DNA of 64,000 nucleotides from JACPVF01 sp964502095 (GCA_964502095.1 CAZCUF010000006.1:149085-213084), one strand, 5' to 3'; numbered from the stretch's first letter, positions 1-8,456 are shown. The notes: generated by a model not told the origin, from the sequence alone. Translations and numbers: made by a program.

Positions 1-672
1 AGGATTGCGCGTGATGACGGAGGTCATTTGCCTGAAAGTATACGCCTCAGCCGCGCTTTGAACAGAGTCCGCTTTGGAACGAGGTTCGAGCCAAATCAGG
101 CCGAGCAGGCCGAGGATCAGCGCGACCGCGCCGACTACGTTAAAGGCGTGCATCAGGTTTTGCGGCGTGTATGGGTTCACCATCACACTGAGTCCCATCG
201 CCATCAAAATAATGCCGACGATCATCATGAACCACATCACGGCGACGGTTTTGCCGCGGCCCTCCTCGCCGGAGAGTTCGGAGGCGAGTGAGAGATACGA
301 AACTGCCGACAGGTTATAGCCCATGCCCCATGCGCCGAAAGCGAGCAGGCCCATCAGAATTCCAAGTCCGAAATTTTGTTTGAGCAAAAAAGCGGCATGC
401 GGCGAAATCATCATGCCGATCACACACAGGATCAGGCCAGCCAGAATGTAGGGAGTGCGCCGAAAACCGAGGATCGGATGACGATCCGAATAGGAACCGA
501 TGGCGACTTGAATCGGAGAGAACAAGTAAGGCAGTGAGGCCAGCACCGCGACCAGCGTGGCGGAGAGCGCCAGTTCTTTGATCATCACGCGGTTGAGCGT
601 GCTGTTGATGGGGACAAGAGTGATGGCTACAGCCACATGAATTAAACCGAGTTGAATACGTTTGAGGAACAT
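1..672 (-). CDS. PucC-family MFS transporter, 5' part only
   Basis: The first 224 codons of a polytopic membrane protein run off the left edge, so the C-terminal half is not seen. About six hydrophobic helices are visible. The N-terminus has VPINSTLNRVMI and the loop SYSDRHPILGFRRTPYI, which I recognise as hallmarks of the PucC/BCH2 branch of the major facilitator superfamily. In phototrophs this branch helps deliver bacteriochlorophyll or assemble light-harvesting complexes. No photosynthesis gene lies nearby, so the cargo here is unknown. The ATG at 672-670 begins the conserved N-terminus directly. The gene is separated from recN by about 150 bp and may be its own unit. Confidence 0.8.
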   Translation of the reverse strand, partial: MFLKRIQLGLIHVAVAITLVPINSTLNRVMIKELALSATLVAVLASLPYLFSPIQVAIGSYSDRHPILGFRRTPYILAGLILCVIGMMISPHAAFLLKQNFGLGILMGLLAFGAWGMGYNLSAVSYLSLASELSGEEGRGKTVAVMWFMMIVGIILMAMGLSVMVNPYTPQNLMHAFNVVGAVALILGLLGLIWLEPRSKADSVQSAAEAYTFRQMTSVITRNP

Positions 673-825
673 GCTGATCCTTGGGTAAATTGGTTTAAAC
701 AAGGCAAGGGCGCTTGAACGCCCTCACCGTAGTTGCTTGAATTCTACATTTTCAGGGAATTAAGTCAATATAGGTTTGCTTAGATTTCTACAGTCCGGTT
801 CGGCGTTCTTCCTGCCGGCTTTCTT

Positions 826-2559
826 TTACAGCACGCTCTTGATCATCTGCCGCGCGGCTTGCAACAACTCGTGCGCGGAACGCAGAGTCCCTTCGCCCAC
901 CTCGCCGAGCATTTGCGAAAGCTCCAGCAAACGCGGATCGCCGTCCAGTTTTTCGACGCGCGTCAAGGTACGGCCTTTTTCCACCAGCTTTTGCACCTGA
1001 TAATGCTGGTCGCCAAAGACAGCCAATTGAGGCAGGTGCGTAACGCAGAAGACCTGATGCGAACGCGCCAAACGCCAGAGCTTTTGTCCAACCACCATGC
1101 CCACGCGCCCGCCGATGCCCTGATCGATCTCATCGAAGATCAAACTCGGGATTTGATCGGCGCGGGCCAACACATTCTTCAAAGCCAGCATCAAACGCGA
1201 AGTTTCGCCGCCGGAAGCGATCCTCGCCAAAGGCTTGAGTCCCTCGCCGGGGTTGGGCGCCACCAAAAATTCAACGCGGTCAATTCCGTTTTGGTCAAAG
1301 GCCACACGCGCATCGTCGTTCACTGGGATACCGTTCGGATCGGGCCTGGTTTGAAAATCCACGCCGAATTGAGCGGAGGCCATTTTTAAATCATCGAGTT
1401 CGGTTTCGATGCCCTTGCCCAAAGCCATCGCGGCGGATTGACGTTTTTCCGACAACGCGCCGCCCTGCTTCGCAAGTTTTTCCAACAATTTTGATTCTTC
1501 CGCTTCGAGCTTCTCGATGCGTTCCGTCGCGCCGCTGATCGTTTCGAGTTGTTTGCGCGCCTCCGCCGCATGAGCGATCACCGCTGGAATGCTTCCGCCG
1601 TATTTGCGCGTTAGACGATGAATCAGATCGAGTCGTTCCTCGGCTTCATCGAGCCGCTTGGGGTTGAACTCGATCTCTTCAAGATAATCGCGCAAACTGC
1701 GCGTGAGGTCTGCCAGCGTATCTTCCAAAGCCGCGGCCTGATTCGACAGATCGGCCTGTTCGGAATCGATCTTGGCGAGGCCCGCCAGCGCTTGCGAGGC
1801 CTGCCCAACCAGATCCACAGCCGCGGGCGATTCGGGCGAACCTTCATCCAAAATTGCCAGCGCCTGCTGTGCGTATTGCGCCAGCGACTCGGCATTGGCG
1901 AGCCGGTCGCGCTCTTTACGCAGTTCTTCGTCTTCGCCGGGCTTCAAGCGCGCGGCCTCCACTTCCTCGGCGGCATACGTCAGCATTTCAACGCGGCGGT
2001 CGGCATCGGCCTGCGCCTGACGCAAATCGTCCAATTCGCGGCGCAGGTTTAACAGCGCGCGGTACGTTTGACGGTACTCACTGAGCGGCCGCGCCACATC
2101 TGCGTAACGGTCGAGCAGGCCGAGGTGCGCGCGCGGATCGAGCAGGGAAAGATGTTCGGACTGGCCGTGAATATCCACCAACAGCGCACCCAGTTCCTTT
2201 AACAGAGACACGCTCACGGTCCGGCCATTGACGCGTGCCACCGAACGTCCCTCGCGCCGCACTTCGCGCGTCAACGTTACATAATTCGGATCATCGGATA
2301 ACTCTTCGCGCTTCAGAATTTCATCCACCGCTTCTTTTTCGGGACCTTTGAGCTGGAACACTCCCTCGACGAACGCGGCGTCTGATTCAGTTCGAATCAC
2401 TGTGGCGTCAGCGCGGCCGCCGATCAGCATCGTCACCGCATCGAGGATAATGGATTTGCCCGCGCCCGTTTCGCCGGTGAGGATGATTAACCCCGGGCCA
2501 AAACGCAGATCGAGCCTGTCAATGATGGCAAAGTTATGAATACGAAGTTCGGTCAGCAT
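826..2559 (-). CDS. recN: DNA repair protein RecN
   Basis: RecN is an SMC-like ATPase that holds broken DNA ends during double-strand break repair in the cytoplasm. The 577-residue product has a Walker A motif GETGAGKS at residues 29-36 after the typical start MLTELRIHNF, a long central coiled coil, and a C-terminal ABC signature (SGGETSRL) with Walker B LIFDEIDQG. Length matches the family. The reading frame stays open upstream to 2952, but that part overlaps the B-box gene in another frame. I therefore take the ATG at 2559, which starts the conserved domain. It is the last gene of a nadK/B-box/recN operon, the start lying 2 nt after the preceding stop codon. Confidence 0.95.
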   Translation of the reverse strand: MLTELRIHNFAIIDRLDLRFGPGLIILTGETGAGKSIILDAVTMLIGGRADATVIRTESDAAFVEGVFQLKGPEKEAVDEILKREELSDDPNYVTLTREVRREGRSVARVNGRTVSVSLLKELGALLVDIHGQSEHLSLLDPRAHLGLLDRYADVARPLSEYRQTYRALLNLRRELDDLRQAQADADRRVEMLTYAAEEVEAARLKPGEDEELRKERDRLANAESLAQYAQQALAILDEGSPESPAAVDLVGQASQALAGLAKIDSEQADLSNQAAALEDTLADLTRSLRDYLEEIEFNPKRLDEAEERLDLIHRLTRKYGGSIPAVIAHAAEARKQLETISGATERIEKLEAEESKLLEKLAKQGGALSEKRQSAAMALGKGIETELDDLKMASAQFGVDFQTRPDPNGIPVNDDARVAFDQNGIDRVEFLVAPNPGEGLKPLARIASGGETSRLMLALKNVLARADQIPSLIFDEIDQGIGGRVGMVVGQKLWRLARSHQVFCVTHLPQLAVFGDQHYQVQKLVEKGRTLTRVEKLDGDPRLLELSQMLGEVGEGTLRSAHELLQAARQMIKSVL

Positions 2560-2561
2560 GA

Positions 2562-3104
2562 TTATCGAAAGAGTTGTAAACCGGAAAGGCGATAATACAC
2601 GGTGGGCGCGGCCAGCACAAGATAGATCACTTGAAAGATCAAACCGAAGATATTCAATGCGATCAGATTCAACAAAATGGCCGGTACTGCGCCAAGCGCG
2701 ATCCCGACCATGACTGTAATGAACAACGAACGCGAGCGATGGCGGCGAATCGAAAAACGCACAGCCTCGGCGATGAGCGCGCCCACAGTCGGCGCGCCGA
2801 TGAGGATCAAGATCCAGGCGAAGATGCCAAACGAACTGACCACGCCCACCAACAGACTCGCCAGCAACGATAAAATGCCTGCGGCTAAAAAGCCGAAAAT
2901 ATAATCCGTTGACTGCGCGGTATCGAAGATTCTTTGCTGACCCTTCACGCACTCTTTACAACGATAGCCCGTAGGCGTGCGCACCGCGCACCATGCGCAG
3001 ATCGGACGATTGCAGTTGTTACAACGCAGGGTCGTTTCGCGGTCGGGGTGAACGTAACAATGCAACACTTCGGTTGTGGTTGTAGCGGGAGGCGTTTCAC
3101 TCAT
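2562..3104 (-). CDS. B-box zinc-finger membrane protein
   Basis: The 180-residue protein begins with a soluble zinc-binding segment: C16, H19, C28, C31, C39, C42, then CKEC, spaced like a B-box zinc finger. Four or so hydrophobic segments follow (about residues 70-90, 95-115, 125-145, 150-170). Such small B-box/membrane proteins are common in Chloroflexota but their function is unknown. A role in membrane-anchored protein-protein contacts is only a guess. The start overlaps the nadK stop by 8 nt and the stop lies 2 nt before recN, so the three genes are probably translated from one mRNA. Confidence 0.75.
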   Translation of the reverse strand: MSETPPATTTTEVLHCYVHPDRETTLRCNNCNRPICAWCAVRTPTGYRCKECVKGQQRIFDTAQSTDYIFGFLAAGILSLLASLLVGVVSSFGIFAWILILIGAPTVGALIAEAVRFSIRRHRSRSLFITVMVGIALGAVPAILLNLIALNIFGLIFQVIYLVLAAPTVYYRLSGLQLFR

Positions 3105-3963
3105 CGCGAATTCCTGCCGGATTCTGATTCATGCGTTCGGTGATATTGCGATAGAAATAACCCGCGTCTCCAAAGCGGACGAACCTGGCCGCAAATTCCG
3201 CCGCGCGAATCTCCACTCGGTCGTTTTCGGCCACATTGATCGGAGCCTGTCCATCCACACTAACCACACAGTTCTCGCTTTCTATTGCCACGCTGACGGT
3301 GGTGCCTTCGGAAAGCACCAGCGCGCGGTCCACCGAGAGGTGCGGCGCGATGGGAACGATCAGGATGTTATGCAACTCAGGCGGCAGGATCGGTCCGCCC
3401 GCGGCCAACGCGTAAGCCGTGGAACCGGTGGGCGTAGCGGCGATCAGGCCGTCTGCCACGTACGTATTCAATAAATGACCGTCGGCAAAAGCCGAGAGAT
3501 GCACAGGCCGCAAATATTGCCCGCGGCAAATCACCACTTCGTTGAGAGCCTGCCAGGTGGCGATCTTTTCTCCCGCGCTAAAATGTTCGGCGCACAACAT
3601 CATGCGGTTTTCAATCCAGGCTTCGCCTTGAAATAATTTATCGAGCATTTCACGCCAGCGGCCGCGTTCAACCTGCATCAGGAAACCGAGCCGGCCAAAA
3701 TTGACGCCTAAAATCGGCACCCTGCCCGCGGCGCAGAGATGAGCCGCCCGCAACATCGTCCCGTCGCCGCCGACGGAGATCAACAAGTCGAAATCGCCCT
3801 GTTTGACACGCTTCCGCAGCTGCTCGTCGTATAACGAGCCATGCGGCGCATCGATATTTTTCTCTTTCAAAAAGGCGGCGATCTCTTTCGCCACGTTGAT
3901 GGCTTCCTGAACTTTCGGATAAGCTGTCACTACCGGGCGCTGTGGAAGGAACGGAGAGGACAT
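3097..3963 (-). CDS. nadK: NAD kinase
   Basis: NAD kinase phosphorylates NAD to NADP using ATP or polyphosphate in the cytoplasm. The 288-residue product has the diagnostic GGDGT motif at residues 65-69 and a C-terminal region GLIAATPTGSTAYALAAGGP that forms the NAD site. The frame is open up to 4050, but the ATG at 3963 fits family length. A TATAAT box lies about 10 nt before it on the minus strand with no Shine-Dalgarno sequence between, so the mRNA may be leaderless. It heads the nadK/B-box/recN operon. The linkage of nadK to recN is a common bacterial arrangement. Confidence 0.95.
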   Translation of the reverse strand: MSSPFLPQRPVVTAYPKVQEAINVAKEIAAFLKEKNIDAPHGSLYDEQLRKRVKQGDFDLLISVGGDGTMLRAAHLCAAGRVPILGVNFGRLGFLMQVERGRWREMLDKLFQGEAWIENRMMLCAEHFSAGEKIATWQALNEVVICRGQYLRPVHLSAFADGHLLNTYVADGLIAATPTGSTAYALAAGGPILPPELHNILIVPIAPHLSVDRALVLSEGTTVSVAIESENCVVSVDGQAPINVAENDRVEIRAAEFAARFVRFGDAGYFYRNITERMNQNPAGIRDE

Positions 3964-4010
3964 AGCGAAATAATTATACCTTCTAAGGATTGCAGGCCGT
4001 ATATCCCCGC

Positions 4011-4523
4011 TTATGCCAGTTTCTGATCGCACATCGCGCAAAACCCGCAATGCAGACAGCGCCCGGCCTGTTCATGCGAACGCCCCACTTCAGCGCGCAT
4101 CTCGTCCCGGCGCATATCCGCCAGAAGGTCGAGCAAGGCCGACTCCAACGCCTGAGTGTAATCCACGGCGAAATCGCGGTCCGTGTAATGGATGATGCCA
4201 TGTGAAGGACGCTTGCCGTAGTTTTTTTCCACCAGCAGACAATAAGCCGCCAGCTGATAAATATGCGAATCATAAGGCGCTTCGGGCGCGCGCCCGCTCT
4301 TGACCTCTACTGGAACGATCTGCCCATTTTGCTGGATGAGGTAATCCGGTTTTCCAACCAGACCGAGAGTTTGATCGTACAACGGACGCTCCAACTTGCC
4401 CCAGCCGCGCGTATCCGTGTAAATGACGCGTCCATCCGGCAGGCCGGTCTCGCCGCGCTGACGATTGGACTGCCAAAAGAAAATGATCGCCAGCAAAAAA
4501 AGGAGGAGCGCCAGGTAAAGCAT
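4011..4523 (-). CDS. Cas4-like nuclease, C-terminal half with membrane anchor
   Basis: The 170-residue protein starts with one transmembrane helix (residues 1-17). It then carries most of a PD-(D/E)XK nuclease of the Cas4/RecB type: D60 in GKPD, E73 and K75 in VEVKSG, and the Q90/Y94 motif QLAAY. The C-terminus has a Cys cluster with C156, C159 and C165 (C-X2-C-X5-C), which in Cas4 proteins ligates an iron-sulphur cluster. The first Cys and the conserved His of Cas4 are absent here but present in the gene upstream. That gene's stop overlaps this ATG (TGATG), implying coupled translation. No cas genes or CRISPR array are seen nearby, and the substrate is unknown. Confidence 0.75.
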   Translation of the reverse strand: MLYLALLLFLLAIIFFWQSNRQRGETGLPDGRVIYTDTRGWGKLERPLYDQTLGLVGKPDYLIQQNGQIVPVEVKSGRAPEAPYDSHIYQLAAYCLLVEKNYGKRPSHGIIHYTDRDFAVDYTQALESALLDLLADMRRDEMRAEVGRSHEQAGRCLHCGFCAMCDQKLA

Positions 4524-4762
4524 CAGATAAAACGAAAAGCAAGATACGCAACGACGAGTATCAACGCGGCCAGTAGAAGAAGCAGGCTCAGGCCGCGCGT
4601 CAGACTCGCGGCTAGCACTTTGCGCCCATGCCGGCGGTGCAAGTCTGTGCCTGCGGCCAGTTCGTTCTTATTTTCCGGCTCAAGGCCCTGTTTGCGATAC
4701 CACCAGGCGCGGCGGCAGTAGAGGTAATTTCCGATGTCGGAAGCGCGGATTACAGGAGGCAT
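4523..4762 (-). CDS. Cas4-like nuclease, N-terminal half with membrane anchor
   Basis: The 79-residue protein has the N-terminal Cas4 signature ASDIGNYLYCRRAWW with C16, the likely first iron-sulphur ligand. GTDLHRRHGRKV follows, with H42/H45 matching the conserved His of the Cas4 active site, and then one transmembrane helix (about residues 55-77). It therefore supplies exactly what the downstream 170-residue protein lacks. I chose the ATG at 4762 because it precedes the domain directly. A TATACT box lies about 8 nt upstream on the same strand, again suggesting a leaderless mRNA. The longer frame up to 4828 adds nothing conserved. Confidence 0.7.
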   Translation of the reverse strand: MPPVIRASDIGNYLYCRRAWWYRKQGLEPENKNELAAGTDLHRRHGRKVLAASLTRGLSLLLLLAALILVVAYLAFRFI

Positions 4763-4856
4763 GGCTAGAGTATAGCACAAATATTCTATTCTTAAAACCG
4801 CCGGTCGTTGGCAATGAGAAGCGCTCATCTCTTCTCTTTCATCCGCTTCAAAAAGG

Positions 4857-4862
4857 TATAAT
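4857..4862 (+). promoter_or_regulatory. TATAAT box of a leaderless gene
   Basis: A perfect TATAAT hexamer ends 6 nt before the ATG at 4869, with no room for a Shine-Dalgarno sequence. Transcription would start at or next to the start codon. Inferred from spacing only. Confidence 0.6.
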
Positions 4863-4868
4863 CGTCTT

Positions 4869-5294
4869 ATGTCCGAATTCCATTTTTATCATCCCATTGA
4901 CGTTCGCTACGGCGATCTCGATCCGCAGGGCCACGTCAATAATGCCAAACATCTCACCTACTTCGAACAGGCGCGCGTCCAATATTGGGTGGATTTGGGC
5001 CTGTTCCGCAAAGATCAATCCTTTATGGAGATCGGCGTGATCGTGGCCGATATTCACATCACGTATCACGCGCCTATTCTTTGGGGAACGCCGCTGAAGG
5101 CCGGTGTGCGAATTTCGAAGATCGGCAACAAATCTCTGACGATAGATCAAAATCTGGAAAACGCAGAGACCGGCGAAGTCTATGCCGCCGGTATTGTTAT
5201 CGCGGTGGCGTTCGATTACGCCGCGCATAAAACGATGTCTGTGCCACAGGAGTGGAGGGAGAAGATCATCAAGTTCGAGGGATTGAAGCAATAA
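4869..5294 (+). CDS. Acyl-CoA thioesterase, 4HBT hot-dog family
   Basis: The 141-residue protein is a single hot-dog domain of the YbgC/FadM 4-hydroxybenzoyl-CoA thioesterase type, which hydrolyses acyl-CoA thioesters in the cytoplasm. The active-site segment DLDPQGHVNNAKHLTYFEQ (residues 16-34) has the catalytic Asp and the HVNN helix start. The ADIHITYHAPI strand is also typical. Full length for the family. The acyl substrate cannot be read from sequence. It is preceded by a TATAAT box 6 nt upstream, so it is likely transcribed without a leader. It is followed 18 bp later by mrr, whose composition differs. Confidence 0.88.
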   Translation: MSEFHFYHPIDVRYGDLDPQGHVNNAKHLTYFEQARVQYWVDLGLFRKDQSFMEIGVIVADIHITYHAPILWGTPLKAGVRISKIGNKSLTIDQNLENAETGEVYAAGIVIAVAFDYAAHKTMSVPQEWREKIIKFEGLKQ

Positions 5295-5312
5295 TATCTA
5301 CCTGGAGGAAAT

Positions 5313-6218
5313 ATGGCAGTTCCTGACTTTCAATCAATAATGCTTCCGCTATTAAAATTGGCGAGTAACGGCCAAGAACATTCAGGTCAAGAGCTCCTGG
5401 AAAAACTTGCTAAACATTTCGACCTGAATGATGAAGATATAAACGAACTATTGCCGAGCGGAAAGCAGACCAGATTTTACAATCGAGTCGGGTGGGCCAG
5501 AACATACTTGATCAAATCAAAACTACTTGAGATGCCCCGTCGCTCATTTTACAAAATAACAGAGCGCGGTCAGGATGTATTAAAAGGCAATCCGATTCGT
5601 ATCGACATGAATTATTTGAAAAGATTTCCTGAATACATTGTATTTAAGGAGAAGCAGAACGAAAGGGACGACAAGAAAAAAATAGAAGAGACTACCGAAG
5701 AAAGTACGCCAGAAGAGATTCTTGAGGGCGCTTACCAGGAAATCAAAGATAACCTTGCCCTAGAAGTCCTTGAAAACGTTATGAGTTGTTCGCCGGCTTT
5801 CTTCGAAAGACTGGTGGTCGAATTATTAGTCGCAATGGGATATGGTGGTTCATGGCAGGATGCCGCTCGTGCGGTTGGGCAAACAGGCGATGAAGGGATC
5901 GATGGAATCATTGACGAAGATAGGTTGGGGCTAGATACCATTTACATTCAAGCAAAAAAATGGGCAAATAATGTCGGGAGACCAGAAATCCAGAAATTTG
6001 TTGGCGCACTGGCCGGAAAAAGAGCTAAAAAAGGTATATTTATAACGACTTCGATATTTTCCTCAGATGCAGTGAAATATGCATCGGATATTGACACAAA
6101 AGTAATTTTGATCGACGGCAAAAGGCTGGCAGGGCTAATGATGGATTACAACATTGGGGTGAATGAAGTTACTACGTATAAATTAAAAAAGATTGATTCC
6201 GATTACTTCATTTTATAA
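5313..6218 (+). CDS. mrr: Mrr-type restriction endonuclease
   Basis: Mrr enzymes are type IV restriction endonucleases that cut modified foreign DNA. The 301-residue product has the Mrr_N winged-helix region (about residues 5-95), a charged linker (113-140), and the C-terminal Mrr catalytic domain. There the PD-(D/E)XK-like motif reads GIDG at 195-198 with D197, and QAKKW with Q213 and K215. A clear RBS (GGAGGAA) lies 4 nt before the ATG. The gene is visibly AT-richer than both neighbours, which are housekeeping enzymes, so it looks like a single-gene insertion. No methyltransferase is adjacent, as expected for type IV. Confidence 0.9.
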   Translation: MAVPDFQSIMLPLLKLASNGQEHSGQELLEKLAKHFDLNDEDINELLPSGKQTRFYNRVGWARTYLIKSKLLEMPRRSFYKITERGQDVLKGNPIRIDMNYLKRFPEYIVFKEKQNERDDKKKIEETTEESTPEEILEGAYQEIKDNLALEVLENVMSCSPAFFERLVVELLVAMGYGGSWQDAARAVGQTGDEGIDGIIDEDRLGLDTIYIQAKKWANNVGRPEIQKFVGALAGKRAKKGIFITTSIFSSDAVKYASDIDTKVILIDGKRLAGLMMDYNIGVNEVTTYKLKKIDSDYFIL

Positions 6219-6230
6219 GGAAAAACTCTA

Positions 6231-7277
6231 ATGTCCTTTCCAACCATTGACACAACTTACCTCACTAAATTTCTTGTCGACCTTCTCAACATTCCTTCGC
6301 CTACAGGATTCGCAGAGGAAGCTGTGGCGTTCGTCGAAAAGGAATTTTCGCAATTCAAACCATTGGAATTGTCGAGAACCCGCAAAGGGGCGCTGATTGC
6401 AAAGTGGAATGTGGAAAGTGATGCGCCTCCCGTTGCGTTGACCGCGCATGTGGATACGCTCGGCGCGATGGTCAAGGAGATCAAAGCCAACGGCCGTTTG
6501 CAACTCTCGCGTATCGGCGGGTTAATTCTCAACGGCGTTGAAACCGAAGGTTGTTGGGTACACACAGCCAAAGGCGGGCGCGTGCGCGGCTCGTACATGC
6601 TCAACACCGCATCGGGTCATGTCTATGGGGCAAAGGTCAATGAGACGACGCGCACAGAGGGCGCGATGGAAGTACGGCTCGATGCGCGCGTCTCCAACGA
6701 AAAGGAAGCGCGGGATTTGGGAATCGAGGTGGGCGATTTTGTCTCGTTCGACCCGCGCGTGGAGGTGACGAACGGCTTTATCCGCTCGCGTCATCTCGAC
6801 GATAAGGCCTGTGTCGCCGCTATCGCCGCGGCGATCAAAGCTTTGACGAAGGCAGGTCGAAGTCCCGCGCGCAGCGTAACGTTCCTGATCAGCAATTACG
6901 AGGAGGTCGGTCACGGCGCGGCGGCGGGGATTCCATCCGATGTGCATGAGCTGGTCACAGTGGATATGGCCGCGGTGGGCGAGGGACAGGAATCGGATGA
7001 GTTCCACGTCACTTTGTGCGTGAAGGACAGCGGCGGACCGTATCATCACGGCCTGAGTCAGAAACTGCGCGCGCTGGCCGATGCGAATCGGATTCCGTAT
7101 AAAGTGGACATTTATCCGTATTACGGTTCGGACGGCGAAGCCTTTTGGCGCGCCGGCGGCGATGTGGCGGTGGCATTGATCGGCCCGGGCATAGACGCTT
7201 CGCACAATTACGAACGCACGCACATGGATTCGCTGGTCGCCACTGCAAATTGGATCATAGCTTACTTGCTTGATTGA
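6231..7277 (+). CDS. M42-family metallo-aminopeptidase
   Basis: M42 peptidases are dinuclear-metal aminopeptidases that form tetrahedral cytoplasmic particles and trim peptides. The 348-residue product shows the metal-binding motifs HVDTLG, RHLDDKAC and the catalytic ISNYEEVGHG, and ends with a typical HMDSLVATANWI segment containing a late His ligand. Length fits the family. An AAGGAA ribosome site precedes the ATG. It follows mrr by 12 bp but is compositionally like the core genes. Some M42 relatives are annotated as cellulases or FrvX, but the metal ligands support peptidase. Confidence 0.88.
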   Translation: MSFPTIDTTYLTKFLVDLLNIPSPTGFAEEAVAFVEKEFSQFKPLELSRTRKGALIAKWNVESDAPPVALTAHVDTLGAMVKEIKANGRLQLSRIGGLILNGVETEGCWVHTAKGGRVRGSYMLNTASGHVYGAKVNETTRTEGAMEVRLDARVSNEKEARDLGIEVGDFVSFDPRVEVTNGFIRSRHLDDKACVAAIAAAIKALTKAGRSPARSVTFLISNYEEVGHGAAAGIPSDVHELVTVDMAAVGEGQESDEFHVTLCVKDSGGPYHHGLSQKLRALADANRIPYKVDIYPYYGSDGEAFWRAGGDVAVALIGPGIDASHNYERTHMDSLVATANWIIAYLLD

Positions 7278-7283
7278 TATTCC

Positions 7284-7357
7284 GATGGTCGAGCTGGCGG
7301 CGGTGATTGAGTAGCGTCTTTTGCGTATCGAAATCCCGCCGCTGTATCGAGACCATC
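7284..7357. repeat. Dispersed GGTCGAG...CGAGACC repeat, copy 1
   Basis: A 74-bp element bounded by GATGGTC and GACCATC, with inner GATTGAGTAG and GTATCGAAATC blocks. The same layout recurs at 48640-48716 and 49453-49530. The ends are inverted repeats, so it can fold as one long hairpin, like a REP or small non-autonomous mobile element. It fills the gap between the M42 peptidase and the LLM gene. Confidence 0.7.
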
Positions 7358-7424
7358 AGGCGACAAGAAGTACACTTGCAAAGTGGTGATCTCGAGACGC
7401 TTGCTACTCGGCCACCGAGGTAAA

Positions 7425-8456
7425 ATGAAACTCGACGCTGGATTACCCCCGACTGGATTGAAAGATATTCCCGCAATCGCTGAAGCCGCGCAAGAGGCCG
7501 GCTTCGACGCGCTGTGGACCTCCGAGACTCAGCACGATCCATTCCTGCCCTGCGCGCTGATCGCCGAACACACGACACGGATGCAATTCGGCACCGCCAT
7601 CGCGGTCTCGTTTGCGCGCTCGCCCGCGACTCTCGCGTACACCGCTTGGGATCTGGCGGCGCAATCCGGCAGACGATTCATCCTGGGTCTCGGCACGCAA
7701 GTAAAGGCACATATCGAACGGCGCTTTGGAATGCCGTGGCCCGACTCTGTAACCGGGAAACTGCGTGAGCAGATTCAAGTCATTCGCGCCATTTGGGATC
7801 ATTGGCAAAACGGGACGAAGCTTAATTTTCGCGGCGAATATTACAAGGTCACGTTGATGTCGCCGTTTTTTCAACCCCCTCCCTTGCCCTCCTCCATTTT
7901 CGGGGAAAATGGAGGAGGGTTGGGTGGGGGTATCCCAATTTATATTGCCGGCGTCAACACAGGTTTGGCAAGGCTCGCCGGTGAGTTGTGCGATGGATTC
8001 CATGTTCACCCGTTTCATAGTCCGCGATATTTGAGAGAGGTGATGCTTCCAGCAATTGAGGAGGGAGCGGCGAAAGAAGGAAGAAAGATGAAAGACGTGA
8101 GTGTTTCGGCGACCGCTTTCGTCGCGACGACTCCTGAAGAGGAAAACTTTGCGCGCGCACAAATTTCCTTTTACGCATCCACGCCGTCTTATCGCTCTGT
8201 CATGGACTTGCACGGCTGGGGCGAGACTGCCGAAAAATTATCCGCGCACGCCTCGAAAGGCGAATGGGCTGAGATGCCGATGCTCATCACCGATGAAATG
8301 TTGAATGAGTTTTGTTTGGTGACGGAAGAAAACAAACTAGCTGACGAATTGAAGAAACGCTACGATGGGATTGCTGATCGGTTGACTCTGTATACTCCTT
8401 TTGTACCGGGGGAGAAGGATCAATTCTGGAAATTGTTGTCGCAATCTTTTAGATAG
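7425..8456 (+). CDS. LLM-class F420-dependent oxidoreductase
   Basis: The 343-residue protein is a luciferase-like monooxygenase-fold enzyme, probably using F420 or flavin. N-terminal MKLDAGLPPTGLKDIPAIAE and the strand GFDALWTSETQHDPF are typical of the TIGR03617-type subgroup, and TPYVPG-like TPFVPGEKDQF closes the domain. I start at the ATG at 7425 because the upstream extension from 7383 encodes only repeat-derived sequence. Around residues 150-170 an insertion of Pro and Gly runs (PPPLPSS, GGGLGGG) interrupts the family pattern. It coincides with a near-perfect DNA palindrome at 7874-7931. Substrate unknown. Confidence 0.85.
   Translation: MKLDAGLPPTGLKDIPAIAEAAQEAGFDALWTSETQHDPFLPCALIAEHTTRMQFGTAIAVSFARSPATLAYTAWDLAAQSGRRFILGLGTQVKAHIERRFGMPWPDSVTGKLREQIQVIRAIWDHWQNGTKLNFRGEYYKVTLMSPFFQPPPLPSSIFGENGGGLGGGIPIYIAGVNTGLARLAGELCDGFHVHPFHSPRYLREVMLPAIEEGAAKEGRKMKDVSVSATAFVATTPEEENFARAQISFYASTPSYRSVMDLHGWGETAEKLSAHASKGEWAEMPMLITDEMLNEFCLVTEENKLADELKKRYDGIADRLTLYTPFVPGEKDQFWKLLSQSFR
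7874..7931. repeat. Palindromic element inside the LLM coding sequence
   Basis: Two arms of 27-28 bp (7874-7901 and 7905-7931) are near-perfect reverse complements around a 3-nt loop, C/T-rich on the left and G/A-rich on the right. The reading frame runs through, encoding a PPPLPSS...GGGLGGG insertion. C-rich palindromes of similar style also lie in the decayed region at 42130-42260. Confidence 0.8.

Noticed and set aside
859..1389. 176-codon frame opposite recN
   Set aside because: Antisense of the conserved RecN C-terminal domain.
4011..4762. CRISPR adaptation module because of the Cas4-like genes
   Set aside because: No cas1, cas2 or repeat array nearby; membrane helices are unlike CRISPR Cas4.
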